From NCBI GenBank assembly GCA_937863385.1, contig CALMBW010000018.1:186001-250000 (forward strand): a stretch of 64,000 bases of DNA, in the 5' to 3' direction. A program made the position numbers and the translations under genes. This DNA is from an uncultured Actinomycetes bacterium (GTDB lineage: Bacteria; Actinomycetota; CADDZG01; WHSQ01). The notes beneath the pieces are model-generated. The model had not been told where the DNA came from. It was given only the letters and a program-made list of their open reading frames with translations, and made no database searches. This document shows, one piece after another, positions 52,451-62,390 of this stretch (positions within the stretch are counted from its first letter, which is position 1; each line of letters begins with the position of its first letter).

Positions 52451-53945
52451 CCCGAGACAGCTCCTCCATGGGGCTGCGGCAACTCCCTCCCAAGGGCTCG
52501 ATGTGGACGCGATAGCTGCTCGGGCTCGGCGTTTACGTGTAATGCGTGTCCTTACTTCTGGTTTGACGAGCGTCGCGATGCTCTCGGTCGTTCTTCTGAT
52601 CACCCCGGCTGCCATGAGAGCCATCAACGATCGAGGAAAGGGGGGTGAGCAAGGCGTTGTAGACGGGACAAGAGCGTCGGTGCCTCTAGAGCGTGTAGCG
52701 ACCTTCGTCATCCGAGCTGTGGACGGAGCCGGTGCGATCGACCCCAACGGCACCTACTCCACTTTCACTGGAGCAGAGATATCAGATCAAGGATGGAGCG
52801 CAAGCTTCTCGGTATCTTCCTGCTCCGATCAGGAGACCGCAGGGTGCGAGCCGGTCGGGGACTTCAGGCTCGCTGTGGAACTGAGCAGCAACGAACTCTC
52901 GATCGCTGATATCGAGGGTGAGTCCCTCTCTGTGGAGCAGCGGCAGCAGGTCCTCACGTACACGGAAAGTTTGGAACCGGCACATGAGAAGCCCTCCTTG
53001 GAACCGCTCAGCTTTGTGTCCTCACAGAACGCAACAGGAGGCTCAGCAATCGAGGGAACCCTGCTTTGGACCGGTTCTCTTTCCGGAGTCGCGTTCGGGG
53101 AATGCTCGGTTCCGATCTCAGCGGGAGATGGCAAGAAGACCTCGGTACGCAACATCTATATCAGCGCCCCTTCAGATCTTCGGGGACGACAATCCGGTCT
53201 ACAGGTGATCGACGCCTCGGCAAACCTGCCCTTCGATGAAGCCGAAGTCTCGTGTCGCCTATTCGAGGAGCAGCAAGCAGCGATAGAGATGAGAGGCCGG
53301 AGCACCGACGGCTATCGGATCACGCTGCTCGGGCTTTCTTATGCAACCCCCAGAGGCTCCGACGCTCCAACCCTAGCGATCGAACCAGCCGGTCGCGACG
53401 TGCTGATGCTCCAGATAAGAGCTGAATGGGTCGAGGACACCTTTCCTGGCACTCGCAACTGTCTGATAACACTGGAGAACTCTGCCGGAGAAAGGATCTA
53501 CACGGGAAATGACCCCTTCGTGCTGGCCACCGAGTCTGCCGAGACGAAGATCCCAATCACTCCGACCGGTCCGCTCACATCGTGGTTGTCGGGTGAAGCT
53601 TCCTGCTCCGAAAAGCGCCTCGACGATCCCCTGGGCTTCTATAGAACGGCCAGAACGGACATCCGCAGCTGGGACTCCAGTGGCGCCAGTGTGATTTGGT
53701 CCTTCGAGTATCAAGGTGACCCAGGCTTGGACCACGCTTACAACGTGTGCACGTTCTCGTTCTTCGACGAGCACCAAACCCTCATCGCTAGCGACGAGAT
53801 CACCTTCTATAGTCAGCATGAGATCAAGACACTCCAGATCGATGTTGGCCCAAGCCCCAATGACAAGCCTTGGGACGATAGTCAACAACCGACGGGCATA
53901 AGTGTGAGCTGCGAGCCATACCAGGATCCCCCACCACCGGGGTAA
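52440..53945 (+). CDS. Anti-sigma-like membrane protein
   Basis: A 501-residue protein overlapping the sigma gene. A short inner part is followed by a membrane helix (SGLTSVAMLSVVLLITPAAM, about 39-58) and a large outer domain with several cysteine pairs. Residues about 80-230 are clearly homologous to the anti-sigma-like protein at 38304-39140 (FVIRAVDGAGAIDP, QGWSASFSVSSCS, EGTLLWTGSLSG). The remaining 270 residues appear to repeat beta-sandwich units. It probably restrains the sigma factor and senses the envelope. Confidence 0.75.
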   Translation: MPPDPRQLLHGAAATPSQGLDVDAIAARARRLRVMRVLTSGLTSVAMLSVVLLITPAAMRAINDRGKGGEQGVVDGTRASVPLERVATFVIRAVDGAGAIDPNGTYSTFTGAEISDQGWSASFSVSSCSDQETAGCEPVGDFRLAVELSSNELSIADIEGESLSVEQRQQVLTYTESLEPAHEKPSLEPLSFVSSQNATGGSAIEGTLLWTGSLSGVAFGECSVPISAGDGKKTSVRNIYISAPSDLRGRQSGLQVIDASANLPFDEAEVSCRLFEEQQAAIEMRGRSTDGYRITLLGLSYATPRGSDAPTLAIEPAGRDVLMLQIRAEWVEDTFPGTRNCLITLENSAGERIYTGNDPFVLATESAETKIPITPTGPLTSWLSGEASCSEKRLDDPLGFYRTARTDIRSWDSSGASVIWSFEYQGDPGLDHAYNVCTFSFFDEHQTLIASDEITFYSQHEIKTLQIDVGPSPNDKPWDDSQQPTGISVSCEPYQDPPPPG

Positions 53946-53953
53946 GTGTTCGG

Positions 53954-56900
53954 CTACGAGGGGGTGGCGTTTCCCAGGGGGAGGGTGATGGCTCCGTTCA
54001 GTTCGGCTATCCGGGCAGGGGTCACCGGCCGCGAGAACAAGAAGCCCTGCCCGAACTCGCAACCCATCTCGATCAGTGCCTCGTACTCTCCGGGCGTTTC
54101 GATCCCCTCGGCACAGACGTCGAGGTCGAGGCTGTGGCCGAGCTTGACGATGGCACGTCCGTACGCGGCTTCCTCGGGCCCACGGTCGAGTCCTTGGACG
54201 AAGAACTTGTCGATCTTCAGCACGTTCACGGGGAAACGGCGCAGGTAGCTGAGCGACGAATAGCCGGTGCCGAAATCGTCGATCGCGAGATTGACGCCAA
54301 AGTCTTTCAATCGTTCGAGCTTGGCCGCGATCTCCTCCGGGTCGTGCATGAGCACACTCTCGGTGATCTCGACGACTATCAGCGATGGGTCGATGCCGCT
54401 GTTGTTGATGCAGGCGGTCACGTCTTCGACCAACGTAGGCACTTGGAGTTGGCGGGCCGAGAAGTTGACACCGGCCCTCAAGGATGCACCACGAACCACG
54501 GTTTCCGACCAGATCTTCAACTGACGACAGGTCTCCTCGAGCACCCGCATCCCGATCGGCACGATCAATCCCGTCTCTTCCGCCATCGGGATGAAGTCGG
54601 CCGGGGGCACCAAGCCCTTGACCGGATGGTCCCACCGCACGAGTGCTTCGACACCGGTCATCGAGTGCGGATCCAAACGATAGACCGGTTGGTAGTGAAC
54701 GACGATCTCGTCACTTTTCACCGCTCTCTGCAACTCGGCTTGGAGCTCGAGGCGCTTGATGATCCCCGAATGCATACGCTGTTCGAAGATCTGATAACGG
54801 TTCTTGCCGGCATCTTTGGCTGCGTACATAGCGGTATCCGCATTGCGTAGAAGGTCGCTCATCCGGGTATCTCCATCGGCACTGAGCGCTATCCCGATGC
54901 TGCCGGACACCTTTATCTCGCGCCCGAACAAGAGCAACGACTCCCCAAGGGACTCCAAGATCCGCTCCGCGATGCGCATCGCCGAACGCTTGTCAGAGCC
55001 TTCCAGCAAGATCGCGAATTCGTCCCCACCCAACCTCGCCGCTGTGTCGGCAGATCGCAAGCATGCAACGAGACGCTCGGCTAGAACCTTGAGTAACTCA
55101 TCTCCCGCAAGGTGCCCGAGGCTGTCGTTGACCGACTTGAAGTCATCGAGGTCTAGCAAGAGGACGGCTATCGACTCCTGGGCGCGTGTCGTGCGATCGA
55201 TCGCGTGCTGGACCCGGTCGGTGAACAGAGCCCTGTTCGGCAATCCCGTCAGCGAGTCGTGGAATGCCTGATGTGTCAGCTGCTCCTCGAGTCCCTTGCG
55301 TTCGATAGCGATGGCAGCAAGCTGCACGGCGATCTCCATGAACGCTCGATCCTGTTCGCTCGGCAGACCCGGGCGATCCAGGTACACCGACAGTCCTCCG
55401 AGCACCCGCGATGAGCCGGCGGCGAAGATCGGCAATGCCCACGCGGCGACGATGCCCTCCTTCTCCGCGTCCGGCCTCCTGTCGGTCCACATCGCGTCGT
55501 TGCTGATGTCCGGCACGAACACCGCGTGTTCACGGAACAGAGCCGCTCCGAGAGACCCTGCGAACGGCCCAGGCTTCAGCCCGTTGATGCTCCACGTGAA
55601 CTCGCCGGAAAGATCCGGAGCCGAAACCGTCTGTAGCGTTTGCCCGGATCGGTCCATCAAGAGGATGGCCGAGCGAGAGTCTTCGACCTGGCCCTGGACG
55701 GCGAGACAAACCGTATCGAGCGTCTCCCGCAGATCGGCACCGCGGGCGATCATCTCTAGGATCTCCTTCTGGCCCGACAGACGTTCTACCCTCTCTTGCT
55801 GGCCCGCCATCGACCGCGTTACGGAAAGCGCATTGCCTGCATGCTCGCTGAGGCCCTGAAGCCGTTCCAGGATGTCGGAGGTCTGGAGGTCGAAACCCGT
55901 TCTCGATCCGGCAGCGATGACCGCCATGGGCACTCCACTGACACGCAGACAGATGTTCGCCGTCGCTTTGACCCCGAACAAGCGAAGCGACTCCACCACG
56001 AACGGGTCATCACTATCTTCCGTATAGACCAACGGGGAATCTGAGTGCAGGACGCGATCGAGAGCCGGGGTGTCGCTCGGTCGGACCACGTAGCGCGACA
56101 TAACGTCGTTATCGTCCGCCAAACCAACTGCGGCATGCGGGCGCAAGATCCCGTGATTGGCGTCCCAAATGAAGAGCACGGCGATGTCCGAGCCGATCAT
56201 CGCGGGGACCGCCTGAGTGACGCTCTGCAGAACCTCTTCCTCGGATGTTGCTTCGGCCAAGGTCCGGGCAAGCTCAAGCATGATGGTGGCCGACTCGTTA
56301 CTGCGCCGGGCCTCTTGCAGGGCCCTTGCGACATCCAATGCCACCGCCGCATGCCGGGCGTATACCTCCAGCACATCGGCATCCCCGTCCAGGAACTCCC
56401 CACCAAGAGGGTTCAATGCAACGATCACGCCATGGTCGCCCATCTCCGAGACGACGTCAGCGCTGATGTAGTGGAAATCAACATCCAGGTTGTGATGCTC
56501 GAGCAACGTTTCGCCAAAGGCCAGGGCCTCATCCGCATCGATCCCATCGGCAACGACAGTGACCGGTTCGGCTCGTTGACCCCGCAGGGCTAGGAGACAG
56601 GCCTGCGATCCCACCGTAGCGAACGCACGTCTGACGATCACCCGGAGCACCTCGTCCAGATGTGCCGGCGATACCAGATCGATGGTCGTCGCGCGCAGAA
56701 CCTGCGCGGATTCTTGAAGGGTTCGAACCTGTTCCTCGAGGTCTCTAACCCGCGATCGCTGCCGGCGGATCAGACCTCGTTTGGGAACCGGACGCCAGGA
56801 CACCTCATACGTGCAGCACTCTGCTCCTTCGGCCTGGCAGGAGCGATGCGTTACGGATGCAGGCGGCTGCCCGAACAGCGGGGGGATCTGGCTCAAGAGT

Positions 56901-57355
56901 CCCGCAACATAGCCACACTCGGCTGGATGGGGTTCGTAACCCGGCTTGAGCTTGTAGGTCACCGTTGCCTGGCCTGGACGCGACTGGATCGTCTCGATGT
57001 CGGAAACGGTCGAGAAGCGCGGCGCCACCCTGTTGAGCAAACCGTAGACCCTGGATGGCTCGCCCAAAGATCGAAGCAAGAGCCTGAGGCCAGGACCCAC
57101 TCCACTCGCTACCGCGGACTCACCGATGTGTCTCGCGACATGGGGGTCTCCTAGAACCTCGGCCGCTGCGGTCAGAAGTGCCAACCTGTTCTTGTAGGTG
57201 CTCCACACGGTTTCGTCTTCGAGTTGACGTGGAGTACGGGTCTCGCCTGCTCGCCTCAGCATGTCGATCACCGCTGTGTCCCCGCCTACGGCGCGCACGT
57301 ATCGGACGATGACCGCCATAGTTATCCCGGACGTCTCCCGGGGCTTCTCAGACAT
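53954..57355 (-). CDS. GAF-GGDEF-EAL cyclic-di-GMP protein
   Basis: A 1133-residue signalling protein. The N-terminal 200 residues look like a 4-vinyl-reductase/heme-NO-type sensor (HPAECGYVAGLLSQIPPLFG, SCQAEGAECCTYEVSW), then several GAF-like domains (to about 690), a GGDEF domain (about 700-860, RLGGDEFAILLEG) and an EAL domain (about 875-1125, TGVEALVRWDHP, IDDFGTGYSSLSYLRRFPVN). Both catalytic motifs look intact, so it could make or break cyclic di-GMP. Membrane helices are not evident, indicating a cytosolic sensor. It is convergent with the anti-sigma gene. Confidence 0.9.
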   Translation of the reverse strand: MSEKPRETSGITMAVIVRYVRAVGGDTAVIDMLRRAGETRTPRQLEDETVWSTYKNRLALLTAAAEVLGDPHVARHIGESAVASGVGPGLRLLLRSLGEPSRVYGLLNRVAPRFSTVSDIETIQSRPGQATVTYKLKPGYEPHPAECGYVAGLLSQIPPLFGQPPASVTHRSCQAEGAECCTYEVSWRPVPKRGLIRRQRSRVRDLEEQVRTLQESAQVLRATTIDLVSPAHLDEVLRVIVRRAFATVGSQACLLALRGQRAEPVTVVADGIDADEALAFGETLLEHHNLDVDFHYISADVVSEMGDHGVIVALNPLGGEFLDGDADVLEVYARHAAVALDVARALQEARRSNESATIMLELARTLAEATSEEEVLQSVTQAVPAMIGSDIAVLFIWDANHGILRPHAAVGLADDNDVMSRYVVRPSDTPALDRVLHSDSPLVYTEDSDDPFVVESLRLFGVKATANICLRVSGVPMAVIAAGSRTGFDLQTSDILERLQGLSEHAGNALSVTRSMAGQQERVERLSGQKEILEMIARGADLRETLDTVCLAVQGQVEDSRSAILLMDRSGQTLQTVSAPDLSGEFTWSINGLKPGPFAGSLGAALFREHAVFVPDISNDAMWTDRRPDAEKEGIVAAWALPIFAAGSSRVLGGLSVYLDRPGLPSEQDRAFMEIAVQLAAIAIERKGLEEQLTHQAFHDSLTGLPNRALFTDRVQHAIDRTTRAQESIAVLLLDLDDFKSVNDSLGHLAGDELLKVLAERLVACLRSADTAARLGGDEFAILLEGSDKRSAMRIAERILESLGESLLLFGREIKVSGSIGIALSADGDTRMSDLLRNADTAMYAAKDAGKNRYQIFEQRMHSGIIKRLELQAELQRAVKSDEIVVHYQPVYRLDPHSMTGVEALVRWDHPVKGLVPPADFIPMAEETGLIVPIGMRVLEETCRQLKIWSETVVRGASLRAGVNFSARQLQVPTLVEDVTACINNSGIDPSLIVVEITESVLMHDPEEIAAKLERLKDFGVNLAIDDFGTGYSSLSYLRRFPVNVLKIDKFFVQGLDRGPEEAAYGRAIVKLGHSLDLDVCAEGIETPGEYEALIEMGCEFGQGFLFSRPVTPARIAELNGAITLPLGNATPS

Positions 57356-57429
57356 GGGTCCAAAGGCCTCCCCGCATACCTGTTAGGTCGGCTGGAGAGG
57401 AGGCGACCTGAATGGCCGCTTTTGACTAG

Positions 57430-58686
57430 TTATCCGGCGGTGACGAACTCCTCGACTTCCTTGAGCATCTCGCGAGGGATCCGGGCGACGAGACGGGTCC
57501 CTGTTTCCGTATAGCCCTCGTGAAGGACGTCACCTTCGTCGTGGATCCGGGCGACGACCTCGCCCCGGTCAAAGGGGATCTCCATCTCGACCTCAACTTT
57601 GAGCTTCGCGAGTTCTCGGTCGATCTGCTCGAGAAGCCCCTCTATGCCGGCCCCCGTCGCAGCCGAGCAGATGACGGCCTCAGGGTGCGATCGCTTCAAC
57701 TCGGCGAGCCGATCCTCATCGATGAGGTCTGCCTTGTTGAGGGCGACGACGGAAGGACGTCCTACCACCCCCATCTCCTTGAGAACCGTTTCGACGGCAT
57801 CCATCTGGCGATCCACATCCCCGGAAGAATCGACGACATGAAGCAGCATCGTCGCCTCCCCCACCTCTTCGAGGGTGGAGCGGAAGGCTTCGACAAGCTG
57901 GTGAGGCAGCTTGCGAACGAATCCGACGGTATCGGTCAGAAGAACCGTGTTACCGGCCGGCAGATGCATCCGTCGCGTAGTGGGGTCCAATGTCGAGAAC
58001 AGCTGGTTCTGCACCAAGACATCCTTCTCGGCCGTTAGGCGTTTCAGCATCGTCGACTTGCCCGCGTTCGTGTACCCGACCAAGGCAACGATGGGCACCG
58101 CATTCCGCTTCCGCTGCTTGCGCTTCAGCTGACGGGTGCGTTCGATATCTTCGAGATCCTTCTTGACCCTTTGCATGCGCCGCAGGATGGCGCGGCGGTC
58201 GACTTCGAGCTGGGTCTCACCGGGTCCACGACTCGTTCCTACACCCCCCAAACGCGACAGAACTTCACCCCAACCACGCAGCCTGGGGAGTCGATAGGTG
58301 AGCGCCGCGAGCTCAACCTGCAACTTGCCCTCGGACGAGCGAGCGTGTTGAGCGAAGATGTCCAGGATCAACCCGGTTCGGTCGACGATCTTCAAACCAC
58401 GTTCCGCCAGCGGGTTCACACCGGCTAGATCCTCCAGGTTGCGCCCCTGCGCCGGCGTCAGTTCGTCATCGAACACGACCATGTCTGCATCGAAGGTAAG
58501 GGCGATATCGATGATCTCTTTCATCTTGCCTTTACCGAGGTATGTAGCTGGATCGGGTGAATCGCGGTGCTGGATGACCTTGTCTAGAGCGTCTGCTCCG
58601 GCGGTATCGGCAAGTGCTTCTAACTCGTCAAGCGACCACTGTGCGTCTTCATCAGAGCCCCGACCGAAAACTGCGCCCACCAACAC
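57430..58686 (-). CDS. hflX: GTPase HflX
   Basis: A 418-residue ribosome-associated GTPase that splits stalled ribosomes. The HflX N-terminal domain (TYLGKGKMKEI, FDDELTPAQGRNLED, GLILDIFAQHARSSEGKLQV) precedes the G domain with G1 GYTNAGKST, G3 DTVGF and G4 NKAD. The GTG at 58686 is the only start codon in frame after the dapL stop; the frame stays open further upstream without a start. It lies 68 bases downstream of dapL on the same strand. Confidence 0.95.
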   Translation of the reverse strand: MLVGAVFGRGSDEDAQWSLDELEALADTAGADALDKVIQHRDSPDPATYLGKGKMKEIIDIALTFDADMVVFDDELTPAQGRNLEDLAGVNPLAERGLKIVDRTGLILDIFAQHARSSEGKLQVELAALTYRLPRLRGWGEVLSRLGGVGTSRGPGETQLEVDRRAILRRMQRVKKDLEDIERTRQLKRKQRKRNAVPIVALVGYTNAGKSTMLKRLTAEKDVLVQNQLFSTLDPTTRRMHLPAGNTVLLTDTVGFVRKLPHQLVEAFRSTLEEVGEATMLLHVVDSSGDVDRQMDAVETVLKEMGVVGRPSVVALNKADLIDEDRLAELKRSHPEAVICSAATGAGIEGLLEQIDRELAKLKVEVEMEIPFDRGEVVARIHDEGDVLHEGYTETGTRLVARIPREMLKEVEEFVTAG

Positions 58687-58754
58687 TGCACGCTCACGTT
58701 CCGGGCGCGTCTCGTGGGTCTTTGAGCTACTGCTTCTGGGTGCGTTCCCGCGGG

Positions 58755-59915
58755 TCAGGAAGAGATCCTTCTGAGTCGCTCGACGCCTTCTTCCAGCCGG
58801 TCATCGGCAAGGGTCAACGAGAATCGTATGAACCCCTCACCGGAAGGTCCGTAACCGGTACCTGGTGCCACGACGATGCCGCACTCCTCGAGCAAGAAGG
58901 TCGTGTACGACTCAGAAGTGTGACCTTCGGGAACCGGGGCCCACAGGTAGATCGATCCCTTGGGCGGGTCAACGACGACACCCATCGACTTAAGCCCGTC
59001 ACACAACAGGTCACGCCGATGCCGGTATCGGTCGACACATTCAGCCAGATGGTCCTGCGGGCCATCGATAGCAGCGATACCTGCACGCTGGACCGCATCG
59101 AAGATCCCCGAGTCGATGTTGGTCTTCAGACGCTTGATCGCTTCGATCGCCACAGGGGCACCCGCCACCCAGCCGATACGCCAGCCGGTCATGTTGTAGG
59201 TCTTGGACAACGAGTGGAACTCGACGGCGACATCCCGCGCCCCTTCGGCCTCGAGAACGCTCGGTGCGACATATCCGTCATAGGTGATCTCTGTATAGGC
59301 GGCGTCATGAGCAAGCAGAAGATCGTGACTACGGCAGAAGGCCACGACCTCGTCGAAGTAGGACTTGTCGACGCACGCGGCGGTTGGGTTTGAGGGGTAG
59401 TTAAGCCACAAGACCTTGGCCTTGCTCAAGACTTCCTCCGAAAGAGCGTCTAGATCAGGCTTGAAAGAATTCTCCGGTAACAGGGGCATCAACACGGCTT
59501 CACCATGGGCGAGGATCGTCCCCGTCTCGTAGACCGGATAACCCGGGTCGGGGATCAGGGCCACGTCGCCCGGGTCCACGAACGCCACCGGCAGGTGAAA
59601 GATCCCCTCTTTGCTTCCGACCAATGGCTGCACCTCGGTATCTGGGTCCAGAGTCACACCGAAGCGTCGCTCGTACCAGCCGGCGATCGATGCCCGGAAC
59701 TCGGGCATCCCGATGTAGCTGGGGTAACGGTGCGTCACGGGGTCGGCTGCTGCTTCTTGGAGCGCTTCGATGACGTGGGGAGGAGACGGGAGATCCGGGT
59801 CCCCCACCCCGAAAGAGATGATGTCCACACCGCGACTACGCGCTTCACTGACCTTGCGATCGATCTCAGCGAATAGATACGGGGGCAGCTTTTCGATACG
59901 CCGCGCCGCTCTCAA
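58755..59915 (-). CDS. dapL: LL-diaminopimelate aminotransferase-type enzyme
   Basis: A 386-residue class I aminotransferase. The start (RRIEKLPPYLFAEIDRKVSE) and ISFGVGDPDLPSPPHVIEAL are typical of the LL-DAP aminotransferase subgroup; the PLP lysine is in HSLSKTYNMTGWRIG. DapL turns tetrahydrodipicolinate straight into LL-diaminopimelate, the substrate of DapF, encoded immediately upstream with a four-base overlap (TTGA). That pairing supports the assignment, although related aminotransferases are hard to tell apart by eye. Confidence 0.85.
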   Translation of the reverse strand: MRAARRIEKLPPYLFAEIDRKVSEARSRGVDIISFGVGDPDLPSPPHVIEALQEAAADPVTHRYPSYIGMPEFRASIAGWYERRFGVTLDPDTEVQPLVGSKEGIFHLPVAFVDPGDVALIPDPGYPVYETGTILAHGEAVLMPLLPENSFKPDLDALSEEVLSKAKVLWLNYPSNPTAACVDKSYFDEVVAFCRSHDLLLAHDAAYTEITYDGYVAPSVLEAEGARDVAVEFHSLSKTYNMTGWRIGWVAGAPVAIEAIKRLKTNIDSGIFDAVQRAGIAAIDGPQDHLAECVDRYRHRRDLLCDGLKSMGVVVDPPKGSIYLWAPVPEGHTSESYTTFLLEECGIVVAPGTGYGPSGEGFIRFSLTLADDRLEEGVERLRRISS

Positions 59916-60763
59916 CCTCTTATCACCTCGTCTAGTTCGATCTCACCTTCGAACACCGCTACCGCGGGGCCCGTCATGAACACTGGAGCCTCGAAATCCA
60001 AACTTCCTTGCCATTCGATCTCGAGATCCCCTCCTGCAAGAGACACGACCATCTTCGGCTCGACCCCTCCAAGTTGGCGTGCTACCACCGCAACCGCGCA
60101 AGCACCGGTACCGCAAGCAAGCGTCTCGCCGGCTCCGCGTTCCCAAACCCGCATCGTTACGTGGTCGGAGGAGTCGATCCGCATGAACTCGACGTTGGTC
60201 CCCTTGGGGAACATCGCGTGCTCCGCGATCGCCGGACCGAGGGTTGTCACGGGGGCTGATCGGGGATCCTCGTGGAACAGGACCGCGTGTGGGTTACCCA
60301 TAGATACACAGGCTGCCTCGATAACCTGATCGTCGAGTTCGATCTTTGCGTGTAAGGCGTCCGTTCCCTTGTGGTCAACCCCGACCGCGACTGGATCGAA
60401 GATCGGGGCACCCATGTCCACACGGACGCGCCCGTCGCCGGTCATCGTCACCACTTTGAGGCCGGCACGAGTTTCGATCCGCAACTCGTCCTTGTCGGTT
60501 AGTCCTTCCGATCGAGCAAAGACCGCCAGACAGCGGATCCCATTCCCGCACATCTCTCCGACCGAACCGTCCGAGTTGACGTAGTCCATGAAGAGATCAC
60601 CACCTTCGCTGCCGGGGGCGACCCGGATGACTCCATCCGCCCCGATACCGAAGTGCCGGTCACATAGGGCGCGCACCAGCTGCGAACCCAACTGGAGGCG
60701 ATCCCCTGGGTCCGCCAGCATCACGAAATCGTTGCCGATGCCCTGATATTTGGCGAATCTCAT
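59912..60763 (-). CDS. dapF: Diaminopimelate epimerase
   Basis: A 283-residue epimerase that turns LL- into meso-diaminopimelate for lysine and peptidoglycan. The two active-site cysteines are in EMCGNGIRCLAVFARSEG and LACGTGACAVA, with the N-terminal YQGIGNDFVMLAD. The ATG overlaps the miaA stop (ATGA), and the stop overlaps the dapL start. This is a coupled run. Confidence 0.95.
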   Translation of the reverse strand: MRFAKYQGIGNDFVMLADPGDRLQLGSQLVRALCDRHFGIGADGVIRVAPGSEGGDLFMDYVNSDGSVGEMCGNGIRCLAVFARSEGLTDKDELRIETRAGLKVVTMTGDGRVRVDMGAPIFDPVAVGVDHKGTDALHAKIELDDQVIEAACVSMGNPHAVLFHEDPRSAPVTTLGPAIAEHAMFPKGTNVEFMRIDSSDHVTMRVWERGAGETLACGTGACAVAVVARQLGGVEPKMVVSLAGGDLEIEWQGSLDFEAPVFMTGPAVAVFEGEIELDEVIRG

Positions 60764-61680
60764 GGATGCAAGCGTAGCGTCAAAGACCTCACGAAGTAGT
60801 CAACCACCTGGGCTTCTAGGTGTTCCTGGGCCGCGTCCAGCCACACGATCCGAGGATCCGAACGGAACCATGACAGTTGCCTGCGAGCGAACCGGCGGGT
60901 GGCTCGGGAGATCTCGGCGATCAGCTCCTCATCAGATGCTTCGGGACGATCCAACACTTGCTTGTAGGCGAGTGCTGCCCGAGCCGTGCGCCCAACAAGA
61001 CCCAACCGGGCGACCTCCTCCCGCAAGCCCTCTTGGAACATCCTCACCACTCGCCGGTCGATCCGCTCGTTCAGGTCATCGCGGTTTCGGTCGAGGCCAA
61101 CGATCGACAGGAAGTAGATGCTGTCGAAGCGCGACCACGCGTCGTTCTCGGAGAATGGTCTACCGGTCAACTCGATCACTTCGAGCGCCCTGACGATCCG
61201 CCGCTCATTGTTCGGTTCGATCCTGGCGGCAGCCACGGGGTCTAACTCGCGCAAGTTTTCGAATAGTGCTTGGGCACCCTCAGACCGAGCACGTTCATCG
61301 AGCCGGGCACGCACCAGAGGATCGGTGGGAGGGAAACGAAGGTCATCGACCACCGCTCGCAGATAGAGGCCGGACCCCCCCACCAGCAGTGGGAGCTTGC
61401 CGCGGGATGCGATGTCGGCGATCGCCGCTCGAGCCAGCCGCTGGTATTCCGCCACGCTCAACTCGTCTTTCGGTTCCCACATATCTACAAGGTGGTGAGG
61501 GACCCGATCGCGTTCTCGTTGGTTGGGCTTGGCGGTTCCGATATCCATCCCGCGGTAGATCTGCATGGAGTCGGCCGAAACGATCTCGGCCCCTAGACGT
61601 TCGGCGACCAGCAGCGATACCTCGGTCTTGCCGACAGCGGTCGGGCCGGCAATAACTGCGACGGTTGCCTTCTCACTCAT
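60760..61680 (-). CDS. miaA: tRNA dimethylallyltransferase
   Basis: A 306-residue enzyme that isopentenylates A37 of tRNAs reading UNN codons. It has the P-loop AGPTAVGKTEVS, SADSMQIYRGMDIGTAKP and LVGGSGLYLRAV. The ATG at 61680 gives the normal length; the longer open frame upstream is not homologous. It overlaps the end of the LigB-like gene by eight bases, and dapF follows with an overlap. Confidence 0.95.
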   Translation of the reverse strand: MSEKATVAVIAGPTAVGKTEVSLLVAERLGAEIVSADSMQIYRGMDIGTAKPNQRERDRVPHHLVDMWEPKDELSVAEYQRLARAAIADIASRGKLPLLVGGSGLYLRAVVDDLRFPPTDPLVRARLDERARSEGAQALFENLRELDPVAAARIEPNNERRIVRALEVIELTGRPFSENDAWSRFDSIYFLSIVGLDRNRDDLNERIDRRVVRMFQEGLREEVARLGLVGRTARAALAYKQVLDRPEASDEELIAEISRATRRFARRQLSWFRSDPRIVWLDAAQEHLEAQVVDYFVRSLTLRLHP

Positions 61681-62380
61681 GGATGGCCACCAGATAGCCC
61701 ACACCCACGGGTGCGTCGTACGCAAGGAGCTTCGCGCGTCCCAGCCCGAGACCGCCCAAGACGCGCAGAGCGGGCGACCCACAGCTACCCGCCCCTTCCC
61801 ACAGCTCGATCGGGATATCAAGGAGAGCATCAGGACCGTCTCGCAGCGCTCCGTAGATCGCCCTGTCCAACTCTCTTCCCTCCGGAAGCTCCGTCAAGGG
61901 AGCCCTAGGCGTGGCCGATGCGGAGCCATGTGCGCTGGCGACGAACAAGATGTCTCGCTCCTGCCCTAACTCCAGCAGCGCCGAGACTAGGGACGCCCCG
62001 TCAGCGTCAGTGTTGCCCGCATAGGGGATGCAGCACGCGATCACGTCCCCATCCACCTCGCCGGCCGCCAACAGTGCCCCCACAACACCGTGATCGATCT
62101 CGTCGTCCAGGAGGGGCCTCGCCCATCTCTCTGCCAATTCCCCTGCGACATCCGCGTCGCTCGCGATGCATACCTCCAGATCGAGCCCGAAACCCCGAAG
62201 ATCACCCGAGCTGGCCCCGTAAACGCCCGAACGCTCCCCGTGAGTGCCACAAACGACCACGAGCTCGGCCGTCAGATCAACAGATCGCGCGGCAGAAGCG
62301 ATGAGTGGACTCGGGTGAGACAGGCGGCCCTCAAGCTCCAGCAACAGGGGTGCGTGTGGAAGTACACAACCGCGGATCAT
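61673..62380 (-). CDS. LigB/MEMO-like protein between miaB and miaA
   Basis: A 235-residue protein of the class III extradiol dioxygenase subunit B-like/MEMO fold. The N-terminus MIRGCVLPHAPLLLELEGR and later VVVCGTHGERSGVYG, FVASAHGSAS and GAGSCGSPALRVLGGLGLG fit the family. A gene of this kind lies between miaB and miaA in many actinobacteria (mycobacterial Rv2728c region), with no proven reaction. It starts ten bases after the miaB stop. Confidence 0.8.
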   Translation of the reverse strand: MIRGCVLPHAPLLLELEGRLSHPSPLIASAARSVDLTAELVVVCGTHGERSGVYGASSGDLRGFGLDLEVCIASDADVAGELAERWARPLLDDEIDHGVVGALLAAGEVDGDVIACCIPYAGNTDADGASLVSALLELGQERDILFVASAHGSASATPRAPLTELPEGRELDRAIYGALRDGPDALLDIPIELWEGAGSCGSPALRVLGGLGLGRAKLLAYDAPVGVGYLVAIHE

Positions 62381-62390
62381 CGATCCCCGA

